NCBI GenBank assembly: GCA_017454945.1 | Contig: JAFTCA010000041.1 | Location: 186,001-250,000, forward strand | Length of the DNA: 64,000 nucleotides | Direction: 5' to 3' | Source of the DNA: Bacteroidales bacterium | GTDB lineage: Bacteria > Bacteroidota > Bacteroidia > Bacteroidales > WCHB1-69 | Shown here: positions 33,023-42,425 of the stretch, piece by piece | Layout of the letters: each line of letters opens with the position of its first letter | How positions within the stretch are numbered: the stretch's first letter is position 1 | The notes under the pieces: model-generated | The model's input: only the letters and a program-made list of their open reading frames with translations | Databases searched by the model: none | What the model was told of the DNA's origin: nothing | Translations under genes and position numbers: made by a program

Positions 33023-34186
33023 TTACCCCAATTTCTCCTTGTACGCCTCGTATCCTGGCTCCCTGAACAGGAAGAAGTTCTGCTCCTTGTCAACCATGCC
33101 GATGGCAGGGTGCTTGACACCGTTGAAGAAGGTGGTCTTGACCATCGTGTAGTGTATCATGTCGTCGAAAACAACCCTGTCGCCGATTTCCAGTGGCTCG
33201 GGGAATGCAAAGTCGCCCATGCCCATGAAGTCACCGGCAAGGCACGAGTTGCCGCCCATGCGGTAAACAAACTTGTCGCCCTCCGTCGGTTCGTGAGCCC
33301 CAATGATGGTGGGCTTGTAAGGCATCTCTAAGCAGTCGGGCATGTGGCACGAGAAGGAGACATTGAGGATGGCTGTCCGTATGCCCTTGTTCTCAACAAT
33401 ATCTTCTACGGTGGAAACCAATACGCCAGTCTGCCAGCCTACCGCCTCACCAGGTTCCAAGATGACCTCCTCTAAATTGGGGTAGCGCTGTTTGAACGCC
33501 TTCAATATGTCGATGAGGTGGGCTATGTCGTAGCCCTCACGGGTGATGAGATGGCCGCCGCCCAAGTTGACCCATTTGCACTGCTTGATGAGGTGGCCAA
33601 ATTTGGCTTCAAAACTCTCCAGACAGTGCTCCAATGCGTAGCTGTCGTTCTCGCATAGCGCATGCATGTGCAGGCCTTCAATGCCGTCGGGTAACTGCTC
33701 GGGCATCTGCTCCACCGGTATGCCTAATCTGCAGCCCGGAGCCGCCGGATTGTACAGGTCGGTCTCAATCTCCGAGTATTCGGGGTTGACGCGCAAGCCG
33801 AAGCTGACCTTCTTGGGCGATTTTTGTGCCTGCTCCTTGAAACGATACCATTGGCTTAACGAATTGAAAGTGAGATGGTTGCTATAGATGAGCAGGTGCT
33901 CAAACTCCTCTGGCAGATAGACGGGCGCATAGGTGTGAGCCTCGCATCCCATCTCTTCGCTGATAAGACGCGCCTCGTTGAGCGAACTGGCAGTGGCACC
34001 ATGCAGGTATTCTTTTACCATAGGAAATGCGTGCCAGAAAGCAAAGCCTTTGAGGGCGCAAATGATGGACACACCGGCACTTTGCTGCACCAGGTCAAGC
34101 AGCTGCAGGTTGGCTTCCAGCGATTCTTCAAAAAGGACATAGCAGGGTGAGGGGTATTTCCCGTAAAGTTCGTCAATGGTATTCAT
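33023..34186 (-). CDS. nspC: Carboxynorspermidine/carboxyspermidine decarboxylase
   Basis: A 387-residue fold-III PLP decarboxylase of polyamine synthesis (the alternative spermidine route used by Bacteroidales). The PLP lysine is in CALKGFAFW (Lys46), glycine-rich phosphate site NLGGGHL, and the C-terminal CLAGDFMGMGDFAF and ILEPGEAVGW match the NspC family. Its partner carboxyspermidine dehydrogenase is not in this window. Divergent from clpC. Confidence 0.93.
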   Translation of the reverse strand: MNTIDELYGKYPSPCYVLFEESLEANLQLLDLVQQSAGVSIICALKGFAFWHAFPMVKEYLHGATASSLNEARLISEEMGCEAHTYAPVYLPEEFEHLLIYSNHLTFNSLSQWYRFKEQAQKSPKKVSFGLRVNPEYSEIETDLYNPAAPGCRLGIPVEQMPEQLPDGIEGLHMHALCENDSYALEHCLESFEAKFGHLIKQCKWVNLGGGHLITREGYDIAHLIDILKAFKQRYPNLEEVILEPGEAVGWQTGVLVSTVEDIVENKGIRTAILNVSFSCHMPDCLEMPYKPTIIGAHEPTEGDKFVYRMGGNSCLAGDFMGMGDFAFPEPLEIGDRVVFDDMIHYTMVKTTFFNGVKHPAIGMVDKEQNFFLFREPGYEAYKEKLG

Positions 34187-34256
34187 GCGCTTTACAATAT
34201 CAGTTGTTTGATTTTAGCGAGTTAAATCTTCTTGAATTTAACATCTTAAAGATGTA

Positions 34257-34264
34257 CAAAAATA
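34257..34264 (-). promoter_or_regulatory. Promoter -7 element of nspC
   Basis: TATTTTTG on the minus strand, 71 bases before ATG 34186. Confidence 0.4.
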
Positions 34265-34311
34265 CGATATTTTTCAGCAGATGGCGCATCGGAAAATTCA
34301 AAAAGATAATG

Positions 34312-34319
34312 TATCTTTG
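34312..34319 (+). promoter_or_regulatory. Promoter -7 element of clpC
   Basis: TATCTTTG on the plus strand, 24 bases before ATG 34343. Together with the nspC element it makes a divergent control region. Confidence 0.5.
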
Positions 34320-34342
34320 CAGCACAAAATTATGATACGTAT

Positions 34343-36895
34343 ATGGAAATAATAATAAAGTATTCCGAAGAAATGAAATTTGCTTTGGAGGAGGCTAAAA
34401 GCATTTCTGTTTTTTATCAGATTCCAACTGTAGGCATAGAACAGATTGTGGTGGGCATTTGCAAATATCCTGAATATAGCACGGTCAAGAATCTGTTCGA
34501 CCTTTATAAAGTGGATATGAATATGTTAAGGACTAAGTTGGAGGAGATGTTAAGCAATTATGAGAACAAAAAGGAGGTGCAGCTGGAAGAGGTGAAGCTG
34601 ACTCATCAAGCGGAACACACATTGCGCCGTGCCTATCTGTTGGCCAAAACATTTAGGGAAGAATATGTTGAAGCACAACATTTTATATTGGCGTTATTGC
34701 AGGAGGGTCCTGGCTACGACAATGTGGTTAAGATGTTGTTGAAACGCTTCGGCCTGACTTACGATTCGTTTCTGAGCGAGTTGAACGGCACTACGGAGGC
34801 GTCCGCTTCGCATGAAGAGGCCTTCTTCGCCGGTGGTGACGACGACGACGATCGCCGTCCGTCGCGCTCTGCCCGCGACACTGCCAAGGGTTCAGCCACG
34901 CCCATGTTGGACAATTTCGGCAAGGACTTGACCAAGTATGCCCGTGAGGGCCGTCTGGACCCCATTGTGGGCCGCGAGCGCGAGATGGAGCGTATTACTC
35001 AAATTTTGAGCCGCCGCAAGAAAAACAATCCCGTGCTGATAGGCGAACCCGGCGTGGGCAAGTCGGCAGTGGCCGAAGGTCTGGCTATGCGCATCGTGCA
35101 AGGCAAGGTGTCGCGCACGCTGCTCAACAAACGTGTGGTGAGCCTCGACATGGCTTCACTGGTGGCAGGCACCAAGTACCGTGGCCAATTTGAGGAACGT
35201 ATGAAAACCATTCTCACCGAGTTGGAGAAGAATCCCGATATCATCCTCTTTATCGATGAGTTGCACACGATGGTGGGCGCTGGCGGCTCGGGAGGAAGCC
35301 TCGATGCCTCCAATATGTTCAAACCCGCCCTGGCTCGCGGCGAATTGCAATGTATCGGTGCCACCACACTCGATGAGTATCGCCAGTACATTGAGAAAGA
35401 CGGTGCCCTTGAACGCCGTTTCCAGAAGGTGATGATGGAGCCCACAACGCCAGAAGAGACTATCGAAATTCTTCAAAATATCAAGGATAAGTACGAGGAT
35501 CATCACATGGTACGCTATTCCGATGAAGCCATTAAAGCGTGTGTGATGCTGACAAACCGCTATATTACAGATCGTTGTCTTCCTGATAAGGCCATCGATG
35601 CTCTGGATGAAGCGGGTTCAAGAACACATATTGTTAATATCCATGTGCCTGAAGAGATGATAGAGGCGGAGAAGGAGATTGAAACCCTTCAAAAGCTGAA
35701 AAACGACGCTGTAAAAGATCAGCAGTACAATGCCGCCGCCGGCTACCGCGACCAGCTGAAATTAGCCGAAGAGCATCTGGATATTATCAAACGTAATTGG
35801 GAGGAACAGGCAGATTTGCAGCGTCCTATAGTGACGGAAGAGAATATCGCTGAGGTGATTGCCATGATGACGGGCGTGCCTGTGCAGCGCATCGCTAAGA
35901 ACGAAAGCGAGCGCCTGATGCGCATGGCCGACGAGTTGCGAGGCAAGGTTATCGGGCAGGATGAGGCCATCGTTAAGATTGCCAAGGCCATTCGCCGCAA
36001 TAGGGCAGGTTTGAAAGATCCTAACAAGCCCATCGGCACATTTATATTCCTCGGTCCTACGGGCGTGGGTAAGACTTACCTCGCTAAAGTGTTGGCTGAG
36101 TATCTGTTCGACTCGCAAGATACCATTATCCGCATCGATATGAGCGAATATATGGAGAAGCATACCGTGTCGCGCCTCATTGGAGCGCCTCCGGGCTATG
36201 TGGGTTACGAAGAGGGTGGCCAGCTGACGGAGAAAGTGCGTCGCAAACCGTATTCCATCGTACTTTTGGATGAGATAGAAAAAGCTCACCATGATGTGTA
36301 TAATGTTTTGTTACAGGTGTTTGACGATGGTCAGTTGACCGATGGCATCGGCCGTAAGGTTGACTTTAAGAACACCATCATTATCATGACTTCCAACATC
36401 GGCTCGCGCGAGTTGAAGGATTTCGGTACAGGTATGGGCTTTTCCACGTCAGCCAAGGATGCCAACCGCCAGAAGGAAGCCAATATCATTCTCGAAAAAG
36501 CGCTGCAGAAGAGTTTTGCTCCCGAGTTTATCAACCGTATCGATGATATCATCTATTTCAACAGTCTGGAAAAACCAGAAATCATGAAAATTATTGATAT
36601 AGAGTTGAAAAAGTTGTTTGAAAGAGTCGAGGCCATGGGACTGTCGGTGACGATTACCGACAAAGCCAAGGAATTCCTGGTTGACAAAGGCTGGGATAGC
36701 AATTATGGCGCCCGTCCGTTGAAACGCGCCATCCAGAAATATGTTGAGGACTTGTTGGCCGAGGAGATTCTGAAGCAGTCGCTGGCAGGAAGAACCGAAG
36801 TGACAGTGGATTACGACGATGTTCGAGAAGAAATGGTTGTGCTCACTGCAGATTCTGTCAATGCACTTCCCGAATCAGAAGAAGTCGCCTCGTAG
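34343..36895 (+). CDS. clpC: ATP-dependent Clp protease ATP-binding subunit ClpC
   Basis: An 850-residue Hsp100 unfoldase. N-terminal Clp repeats (1-145), first AAA+ module with GEPGVGKSA near 234-242 and [13 protein letters not shown], a UVR-type middle region ([37 protein letters not shown], about 440-480) and second AAA+ module with GPTGVGKT near 570 and [13 protein letters not shown]. The UVR segment instead of a long coiled-coil M domain makes it ClpC, not ClpB. A Ser/Asp/Arg-rich linker (152-190) follows the N domain. It works with ClpP, not in this window. Confidence 0.95.
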   Translation: MEIIIKYSEEMKFALEEAKSISVFYQIPTVGIEQIVVGICKYPEYSTVKNLFDLYKVDMNMLRTKLEEMLSNYENKKEVQLEEVKLTHQAEHTLRRAYLLAKTFREEYVEAQHFILALLQEGPGYDNVVKMLLKRFGLTYDSFLSELNGTTEASASHEEAFFAGGDDDDDRRPSRSARDTAKGSATPMLDNFGKDLTKYAREGRLDPIVGREREMERITQILSRRKKNNPVLIGEPGVGKSAVAEGLAMRIVQGKVSRTLLNKRVVSLDMASLVAGTKYRGQFEERMKTILTELEKNPDIILFIDELHTMVGAGGSGGSLDASNMFKPALARGELQCIGATTLDEYRQYIEKDGALERRFQKVMMEPTTPEETIEILQNIKDKYEDHHMVRYSDEAIKACVMLTNRYITDRCLPDKAIDALDEAGSRTHIVNIHVPEEMIEAEKEIETLQKLKNDAVKDQQYNAAAGYRDQLKLAEEHLDIIKRNWEEQADLQRPIVTEENIAEVIAMMTGVPVQRIAKNESERLMRMADELRGKVIGQDEAIVKIAKAIRRNRAGLKDPNKPIGTFIFLGPTGVGKTYLAKVLAEYLFDSQDTIIRIDMSEYMEKHTVSRLIGAPPGYVGYEEGGQLTEKVRRKPYSIVLLDEIEKAHHDVYNVLLQVFDDGQLTDGIGRKVDFKNTIIIMTSNIGSRELKDFGTGMGFSTSAKDANRQKEANIILEKALQKSFAPEFINRIDDIIYFNSLEKPEIMKIIDIELKKLFERVEAMGLSVTITDKAKEFLVDKGWDSNYGARPLKRAIQKYVEDLLAEEILKQSLAGRTEVTVDYDDVREEMVVLTADSVNALPESEEVAS

Positions 36896-36898
36896 ATC

Positions 36899-37396
36899 AT
36901 GGCCATGAAACTGAAAATTTCACGCAGTTGGCTGCTGGCTATTGGCATTGTCCTCATCTTTGTCTGCTATTTCGTGATGCGTGCGCGGACGTATAAGCAG
37001 AGCGAGTTTACTGTCGGCGTGGTGATGAACGACCAGCAGAACAAGCCTACATTTGCTGGCGACATTGAGATGAACCTCTATTACTTCATCGGGGAGGAAG
37101 AGTATTGCGTGCCGACCTATCAGTATCCCGACAAGGAGAATTCCATTGTATGCGTGCACTACCTGCCCGAGTCGCCCGAAAAGGGGAGCATTTACACGCG
37201 TGGCGATTTCTGGTTTCTGAAAATGCTCTGGCTGTTGTTGCCGATGATGATTTGGGCGGCTATTGTGCTCTCGTTTATTGATGAAAACGACCAGGTGATA
37301 TTTATCCTTTCAAGAAACAAACAGTGTAAGAATAATCCTACTAATTCTCAGTCACATCATGTTATACCTGATTCCGACCCCGCTGGGCGAAAATGA
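36899..37396 (+). CDS. Two-helix membrane protein, function unknown
   Basis: A 165-residue protein with membrane helices at about 10-28 and 108-127 and a small beta domain between them (SEFTVGVVMNDQQNKPTFAGDIEMNLYYFIGEEEYCVPTYQYP). ATG 36899 is three bases after the clpC stop. The 3' end overlaps the RsmI-like gene by 38 bases (37359-37396), in another frame; the last 25 residues after the second helix are therefore constrained by the neighbour and may be dispensable. Family not recognised. Confidence 0.6.
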   Translation: MAMKLKISRSWLLAIGIVLIFVCYFVMRARTYKQSEFTVGVVMNDQQNKPTFAGDIEMNLYYFIGEEEYCVPTYQYPDKENSIVCVHYLPESPEKGSIYTRGDFWFLKMLWLLLPMMIWAAIVLSFIDENDQVIFILSRNKQCKNNPTNSQSHHVIPDSDPAGRK

Positions 37397-38054
37397 CTTT
37401 AGCGCCATTTTTCCTGCTATTAACGAGGAGATTATTAATACGATAGATGATTTTATCGTAGAAGATCTGCGTACAGGTCGCCGCTTTGTCAAAAAAGCGG
37501 GCATGCGCAAACCTATCGACACGCTGAACTTTATGCTGCTCAATGAGCATACACGCGAGGTGGATGCCAAGCAATATCTACAGCCCTGTTTGGAAGGAAA
37601 ACATGTGGGCCTTATGTCCGATGCGGGCACGCCCTGTGTGGCCGACCCTGGTCATGTGATTGTGGCCGCCGCTCATCGTCTGAATATTCCCGTGGTGCCG
37701 CTGGTGGGACCAAATTCCATCATCATGTCGTTGATGGCGTCCGGGCTCAATGGCCAGAATTTCGCCTTTAACGGCTACTTGCCTGTCGAGCGCGACCGCC
37801 GCGAAAATGCCCTGCGCACACTCGAGGGACTGATGTATAAACATAATCAGACACAGATATTTATCGAAACGCCTTATCGCAATAACCACATGATTGAATC
37901 GGTGCTACAAGTTTGTAATCACGCCACCGTCCTTTGCGTGGCCGCCGATGTGGCAACGCCTCAACAAACCATTGTGTCAAAGACGGTTGGTCAGTGGAAA
38001 AAAAGCCAATATGATTTCCACAAACGCCCTGCCGTTTTTCTTCTTGGCAAGTAA
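37359..38054 (+). CDS. SAM-dependent methyltransferase of the RsmI/tetrapyrrole methylase fold
   Basis: A 231-residue methylase resembling RsmI, which 2'-O-methylates C1402 in 16S rRNA. It begins LYLIPTPLGENDF, then the central EGKHVGLMSDAGTPCVADPGHVIV (the SDAGxP family motif) and PLVGPNSIIMSLMASGLNGQNFAFNGYLP. Compared with the usual 270-300 residues of RsmI it is short at the C-terminus, as in a common Bacteroidota paralogue, so the exact target is open. It starts inside the upstream gene, so translation coupling is likely. Confidence 0.8.
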   Translation: MLYLIPTPLGENDFSAIFPAINEEIINTIDDFIVEDLRTGRRFVKKAGMRKPIDTLNFMLLNEHTREVDAKQYLQPCLEGKHVGLMSDAGTPCVADPGHVIVAAAHRLNIPVVPLVGPNSIIMSLMASGLNGQNFAFNGYLPVERDRRENALRTLEGLMYKHNQTQIFIETPYRNNHMIESVLQVCNHATVLCVAADVATPQQTIVSKTVGQWKKSQYDFHKRPAVFLLGK

Positions 38055-38055
38055 G

Positions 38056-38120
38056 TTTCAAGGTGCAATTTATAATTTATAATGTATAATTGTACATTGT
38101 AAATTATTAATTGTTAATTG
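38056..38120. repeat. Low-complexity intergenic repeat reaching into a gene end
   Basis: aatttataatttataatgtataattg and attattaattgttaattg fill the gap and supply the last codons of the convergent hydrolase gene (38107). The same words recur at 42375-42430, 52365-52400 and 63080-63110. Confidence 0.55.
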
Positions 38121-39513
38121 TTTGGTTCAGCCAGTACGAAATCTGCTGTAACACAATAGGATTAAAGGTCTGCGAGATCTCTCCGTATTCAGTAAAAAGT
38201 CCCGTTTCGCAAGTTTGAAACAGGTGGTTTACGTTGGGTATCGCTTCGCACCGGGCTTGTGGGTTCTTTTTTGTGCATTTTTGGATAATGGCGAGGTTGG
38301 TTTTGTGATACACCTGTGTGTCTTTCTCGCCGTTCAACGCGTAAAGAGGGCAAGTGATTTTCGAAAAATAGTAGGAAGGGTCGATTTTGAAGAGTTTGAA
38401 CATCCAAGGGTTGAACAGTTGTTGCGACATAATCAGCTGCTCTTTTTTGGTGAGGTGCGATGCCTCAATCTGCTCGGGCGTCATTTTGTCGGTGTGTTGT
38501 TGGATGTATTTCATAAATTTGGTGGAGGCTGCTTGGATGGTCGGCTCGCTCTCCATTATTTCGTAGATGCCCTGATTGAGTTTCTGGCTGTTCTTGCGTT
38601 GTGCAGCCGTGGCGTTCGAGTCTAACACGAATTGGTTTTGATAGAGCAAAGTGTTCTTCAGGTTGTCGGCCATACCTGCCAGTGATACCACAAAGGCCAC
38701 ATCTTTGTTGCGTGCGGCGACCATGGCTGCAACCAATCCGCCTTCACTGTGGCCTATCAAGCCGATAGGGCTGCCTTCCAGTCGCGGATGTTTGGCCAGT
38801 TCAGTCATGATAAATTCTACCACTTTGGCGAAATCATAGGTGGTGCATTGCGCAAAAACTGCCGGCGGCAGGTCGTCATAGCGGAAAACAGCGTATCCCA
38901 AGCGTGTTAGATGGTCGGCAATAACGAGGAACGGCTTGTGCATATAGATGGTCTCGTCGCGATCCTGCCAGCCAGAGCCGGAAATCAGGATAGCAGTGGC
39001 CTTCGGTGTTCCATGGGGCAACGTCAGCGTGCCGTACACTTTGGCTTTGGAGTTGCCCACAACCGATTGGGCGTCAAGTGTGATGAAGTCCTCTTCGTAA
39101 GGGTAGGGCAGTTTGGGCGTTTGCGGTCGCAGATACATCTTTCTGTTTTCCACTTTTGCCATGGTGAGGGGTAGCGATGTGCCGCTTTGTGTGAATGTGC
39201 CAGAGATGGTTTTATTGGCGTTCAGACGGCCGCTAAATTTGTTTTTCAAAGGATCTATGGCGAAGTTGATGATGCTGTCAACACACGAGAACCCCGACAG
39301 CTGGATGCCTGTGGAGTACTGGTCGGGACTGTCCAACTCGACATGTACCGAGTCGCCGTTCTCTTTGACTACCATGACCGTCGTTAGGAAATATTCATCG
39401 CTGATATGTAGTTTGCCTTCCCAAATGCCTTTGATGTGGGCGTAGGGATGCTCTTGAGCCGATAATCCCCATAGGCAGGCACAGAGTGTCAGCAACAAAA
39501 AGAACTTTTTCAT
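38107..39513 (-). CDS. Secreted alpha/beta-hydrolase
   Basis: A 468-residue protein with a signal peptide (to about residue 19, LWGLSAQ). An N-terminal beta domain (20-150) precedes an alpha/beta hydrolase: GSGWQDRDETIY, GLIGHSEGGLVAAM with nucleophile Ser near 263, LNGEKDTQVY and NVNHLFQ for the Asp and His. It resembles the BAAT/S9-like hydrolases that Bacteroidales export, with unknown substrate. The last codons (QTINN) come from a low-complexity repeat. The gene ends five bases before ftsY's stop... in the other order: it follows ftsY by 5 bases, so both may share one transcript. Confidence 0.75.
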   Translation of the reverse strand: MKKFFLLLTLCACLWGLSAQEHPYAHIKGIWEGKLHISDEYFLTTVMVVKENGDSVHVELDSPDQYSTGIQLSGFSCVDSIINFAIDPLKNKFSGRLNANKTISGTFTQSGTSLPLTMAKVENRKMYLRPQTPKLPYPYEEDFITLDAQSVVGNSKAKVYGTLTLPHGTPKATAILISGSGWQDRDETIYMHKPFLVIADHLTRLGYAVFRYDDLPPAVFAQCTTYDFAKVVEFIMTELAKHPRLEGSPIGLIGHSEGGLVAAMVAARNKDVAFVVSLAGMADNLKNTLLYQNQFVLDSNATAAQRKNSQKLNQGIYEIMESEPTIQAASTKFMKYIQQHTDKMTPEQIEASHLTKKEQLIMSQQLFNPWMFKLFKIDPSYYFSKITCPLYALNGEKDTQVYHKTNLAIIQKCTKKNPQARCEAIPNVNHLFQTCETGLFTEYGEISQTFNPIVLQQISYWLNQTINN

Positions 39514-39518
39514 AAGTG

Positions 39519-40475
39519 TTAATTGTTGGGTAATAAGGAGTCAACGAATTCCTTGCGGTCAAATACTTGCAGTTGGTCGATTTTTTCGCCTACGCCGATG
39601 TACTTGACGGGTATCTTGAATTGGTCGGAGATGCCGATGACCACACCACCTTTGGCTGTTCCGTCTAACTTAGTGATGGCTAATGAGTTGACTTTTGTGG
39701 CTGCTGTAAATTGACGGGCTTGTTCCATGGCATTTTGGCCTGTCGAGCCATCCAGTACCAGCATCACTTCGTGCGGAGCGTCGGGTATCAGTTTGGCGAC
39801 CACATTCTTGATTTTGGTCAGCTCGTTCATCAGGTTGATTTTGTTGTGCAGACGGCCAGCCGTGTCGATGAGGACCACATCAGCTTTCTTGGCGATGGCT
39901 GATGCTACGGTGTCGTAGGCGACGGCTGCAGGGTCAGCGCCCATGGCTTGTACAACAATGGGTACGTCGGCACGTTTGGCCCAAATCTCCAGCTGGTCCA
40001 CGGCGGCGGCTCTAAAGGTGTCAGCAGCACCTAACATCACCGAATAGCCTTTCTTCTTGAACTGGTATGCTAATTTACCGATGGTGGTGGTCTTGCCCAC
40101 GCCGTTTACACCCACAACTAAAATGACGTATGGCGTGTCGTGCGGCGGAAGTTCAAAATCTCCCAAATCAGGATGGTCCTTTTCCATGAGCAGCGCGGCG
40201 ATCTCTTCGCGCAGAATGCTGTTCAGCTGCTCGCTCCCAATATATTTGTCCTTGGCAACTCGTCCTTCAATACGTTGGATGATGTTGAGTGTCGTTTCCA
40301 CGCCCACATCCGAAGTGACCAAGGCCTCCTCCAGACGATCGAGCACTTCGTCGTCAACTTTGCTCTTGCCGACTACGGTGCGCGCCAATTTGGAAAGGAA
40401 ATTCTCTTTCGATTTCTCTAAACCTTTGTTGAGTTCTTCTTTTTTTTCTTTTGAGAATAATGAAAATAGTGCCAT
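39519..40475 (-). CDS. ftsY: Signal recognition particle receptor FtsY
   Basis: A 318-residue SRP GTPase with the NG domain: [15 protein letters not shown] (G1), [25 protein letters not shown] (G3) and [11 protein letters not shown] (G4). The N-terminus is short (about 70 residues, lysine/glutamate-rich), as in Bacteroidota. It targets nascent membrane proteins to the Sec translocon. Downstream of the rpmG-DUF4295 pair, from which a terminator separates it. Confidence 0.96.
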   Translation of the reverse strand: MALFSLFSKEKKEELNKGLEKSKENFLSKLARTVVGKSKVDDEVLDRLEEALVTSDVGVETTLNIIQRIEGRVAKDKYIGSEQLNSILREEIAALLMEKDHPDLGDFELPPHDTPYVILVVGVNGVGKTTTIGKLAYQFKKKGYSVMLGAADTFRAAAVDQLEIWAKRADVPIVVQAMGADPAAVAYDTVASAIAKKADVVLIDTAGRLHNKINLMNELTKIKNVVAKLIPDAPHEVMLVLDGSTGQNAMEQARQFTAATKVNSLAITKLDGTAKGGVVIGISDQFKIPVKYIGVGEKIDQLQVFDRKEFVDSLLPNN

Positions 40476-40495
40476 GATGATTTTTTCTTACGGAG

Positions 40496-40503
40496 CAAAT
40501 ATA
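40496..40503 (-). promoter_or_regulatory. Promoter -7 element of ftsY
   Basis: TATATTTG on the minus strand, 21 bases before the ATG at 40475, just after the terminator of the upstream pair. Confidence 0.45.
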
Positions 40504-40510
40504 CGAAAAA

Positions 40511-40536
40511 AGCTGAAATGATTTCTCATTCCAGCT
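40511..40536 (-). terminator. Terminator of rpmG-DUF4295
   Basis: AGCTGAAATGA (40511-40521) and TCATTCCAGCT (40526-40536) pair with one mismatch and a 4-base loop; on the minus strand a run of T follows. Confidence 0.7.
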
Positions 40537-40562
40537 CCTTTCTTACCATGAAAACAAAAATA

Positions 40563-40718
40563 TTACTTTTTAGATAAAAAGTCTTTGATATTAGTGGACT
40601 CTACAATAGCTTCTTTGAATGTGTAGGCCCCAGTTTTGGGTGAACGTTCCATCTTTACAACTCTGGTGTAAGATACGCCACCTTCTTTCTTTAATGTTGC
40701 AACAACTTTCTTTGCCAT
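40563..40718 (-). CDS. DUF4295 family small protein
   Basis: A 51-residue protein, MAKKVVATLKKEGGVSYTRV...KDFLSKK, matching the small basic DUF4295 family found in Bacteroidota between rpmG and ftsY. It is very rich in lysine, like a ribosomal protein. It is 12 bases after rpmG. Its function is unknown, though context suggests a ribosome-associated protein. Confidence 0.85.
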   Translation of the reverse strand: MAKKVVATLKKEGGVSYTRVVKMERSPKTGAYTFKEAIVESTNIKDFLSKK

Positions 40719-40730
40719 TTTTTATCGGTT

Positions 40731-40919
40731 TTATTTGATTTCTTTATGAACAGTTACTCTTTTCAAATAGGGATTGTATTTCTTTAATTCCAATCTCTCA
40801 GTAGTGTTTTTGCGGTTCTTTGTCGTAATGTATCTCGACATGCCAGGAACGCCACTTGCCTTCTGTTCGGTGCATTCCAAAATTACCTGTTGTCTAGCTT
40901 CTTTATTCTTCTTTGCCAT
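40731..40919 (-). CDS. rpmG: 50S ribosomal protein L33
   Basis: A 62-residue L33 with QVILECTEQ...[35 protein letters not shown]. The first cysteine pair of the zinc form is absent (single Cys), so it is the zinc-free type. It heads rpmG-DUF4295. The rpmB gene (L28), usually just upstream in this phylum, is not here. Confidence 0.93.
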   Translation of the reverse strand: MAKKNKEARQQVILECTEQKASGVPGMSRYITTKNRKNTTERLELKKYNPYLKRVTVHKEIK

Positions 40920-40964
40920 GATGATATGTTTTTAGGCTGTTATTCAGCGTAAATTTTTCGGTTG

Positions 40965-40972
40965 CAAAAATA
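40965..40972 (-). promoter_or_regulatory. Promoter -7 element of rpmG
   Basis: TATTTTTG on the minus strand, 46 bases before ATG 40919. Confidence 0.5.
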
Positions 40973-41052
40973 CACTTTTTTTTTTGAAAATTAATGCTTT
41001 TTGAAAAAATATTTCTTTATTTGATTTTTGTTGTTAATGTATTGATGTTCAA

Positions 41053-42372
41053 TTATTTCAATACCCAATATTTGCTGTTGACAGAGGCGGCGTATGCCTG
41101 AGCCTCGCTTTCGGTCGTAAAAATTCCTATGCAAACGCGTATCCTCTGACTGCCGCTTTGGCGCAAAATGACGGGGTTGTGTGACTCCAAATGACGCTGC
41201 TTGATGTGCATCTTGGCTTCGCCCGCGGTGACAAAACTGCCGGCGATGACGTAGTACTTGCCCGCTTCAAAGTCGATTTCTGGAATCTCGTTGTTGCTGC
41301 TTGCAGGCATGACAGGGCGGACAACCGTCGGCTCGGGCTGCTCGGGAGTAGCGATAACTGCCGTTACTAACGTGTCAACAAAGCTCGTGTCTTCCATAAC
41401 CAACGAGGTGTCTTCGGCTATCGGCTCAATAGGTGTTATTGGAATGGTGTCTGTAATGACGGCCTTCGAATCGCGCCACTGGTGGTAATAGGCCATGATT
41501 TTGTCGCGATAGAGATAGCCTGCAACAAGAAGTCCGATGATGAGAAGCGAGAGAAGGAGGAATATGCCTCTGAATTTTGGAGGCTTGGGTACCTCGACGT
41601 CTGTTGTTTCCGGCGTCTCTTCTTCAACGACAGGCTGCGCATTTTCTTGCTCCGTCTCAACTACTTTTTCTTCTTCAGCCGTCTCTTTTTCAGTTGTTTC
41701 GGCTACAGCAGATATGGGCTCAACCGCCGTCTCTTCAACCACTGTCTCTGTCTCCACTTTGGGCGTTTCTGGCTCTTCAATCACGGGCTCCGGCTCAACA
41801 ACCGTCTCTTTAGTTGCCGTTTCAGGTTCTGTAACTACAGTCTCCGGCTCTTCAACTGTCGGCGCCGGCTCTTCAGCTGTGGGTTCTTCCTTGGGGGCTT
41901 CTTCGGGTTGGCCAGGGTTGAAGATAGCCGCCGTAGAGATTTCCGCAACTGTGATCTTCTTTTTCCGACCGCGTTTCTTCTCGGCAACAGGCTCCATGCC
42001 TTCAAATTCGGTGTTCAGAAGAGGAATGTCGTCACCGTTGAAGGTGAGCTTCCCGTCCTCTTCGGCAAAGGTTCCAAAGCCAGCCAGCGCCACTTTCTCG
42101 CTTTTTTGAAGGCGCTGCTTGAGACTGAGTGTCCACTTCTTTACCTCTTCGTCTGCCGATCTCACATCCATATTCTCTTGGTTGGCTAAGGCAAGAATAA
42201 GGGCGAAACCGTTGCCGTCGGCATCTTCCTGCAGTATTACTTCGTTGTGAGGCGGAATAAGTTGGTCACCTTCGGTCATGGCCTCGTGGAATATCTTCTT
42301 GAAAAGACCTAACCCGTTGACATAAACCTCCCCGTCTTTCTTTAATAATTCTATTATATGCTTAATAATCAT
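41053..42372 (-). CDS. HU-like and SPOR domain membrane protein
   Basis: A 439-residue bitopic protein. Residues 1-130 resemble the HU-like domain seen in Bacteroidota SPOR proteins (IIKHIIELLKKDGEVYVNGLGLFKKIFHEA..., then ALAGFGTF). A long Pro/Glu/Thr-rich stretch (150-265) leads to one membrane helix (about 271-291, FRGIFLLLSLLIIGLLVAGYLY). The periplasmic end is a SPOR domain (KYYVIAGSFVTAGEAKMHIKQRHLESHNPVILRQSGSQRIRVCIG), which binds denuded peptidoglycan at division sites. The gene therefore links cytoplasmic DNA-binding-like and septal parts. Role in division is inferred. Confidence 0.85.
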   Translation of the reverse strand: MIIKHIIELLKKDGEVYVNGLGLFKKIFHEAMTEGDQLIPPHNEVILQEDADGNGFALILALANQENMDVRSADEEVKKWTLSLKQRLQKSEKVALAGFGTFAEEDGKLTFNGDDIPLLNTEFEGMEPVAEKKRGRKKKITVAEISTAAIFNPGQPEEAPKEEPTAEEPAPTVEEPETVVTEPETATKETVVEPEPVIEEPETPKVETETVVEETAVEPISAVAETTEKETAEEEKVVETEQENAQPVVEEETPETTDVEVPKPPKFRGIFLLLSLLIIGLLVAGYLYRDKIMAYYHQWRDSKAVITDTIPITPIEPIAEDTSLVMEDTSFVDTLVTAVIATPEQPEPTVVRPVMPASSNNEIPEIDFEAGKYYVIAGSFVTAGEAKMHIKQRHLESHNPVILRQSGSQRIRVCIGIFTTESEAQAYAASVNSKYWVLK

Positions 42373-42374
42373 CT

Positions 42375-42425
42375 TCTTATAATTGTCAATTATAAATTGT
42401 TAATTGTAAATTATTCATTGTGAAT
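42375..42425. repeat. Low-complexity repeat reaching into kdsB
   Basis: aattgtcaattataaattgttaattg and gaattgtaa occupy the gap; the kdsB end (ITIHNE) is encoded by the same AT-rich word. Confidence 0.5.

Noticed and set aside
41482..42189. A 235-codon plus-strand frame opposite the HU-SPOR gene
   Set aside because: Antisense of the Pro/Glu/Thr-rich linker; the minus frame has clear domains.
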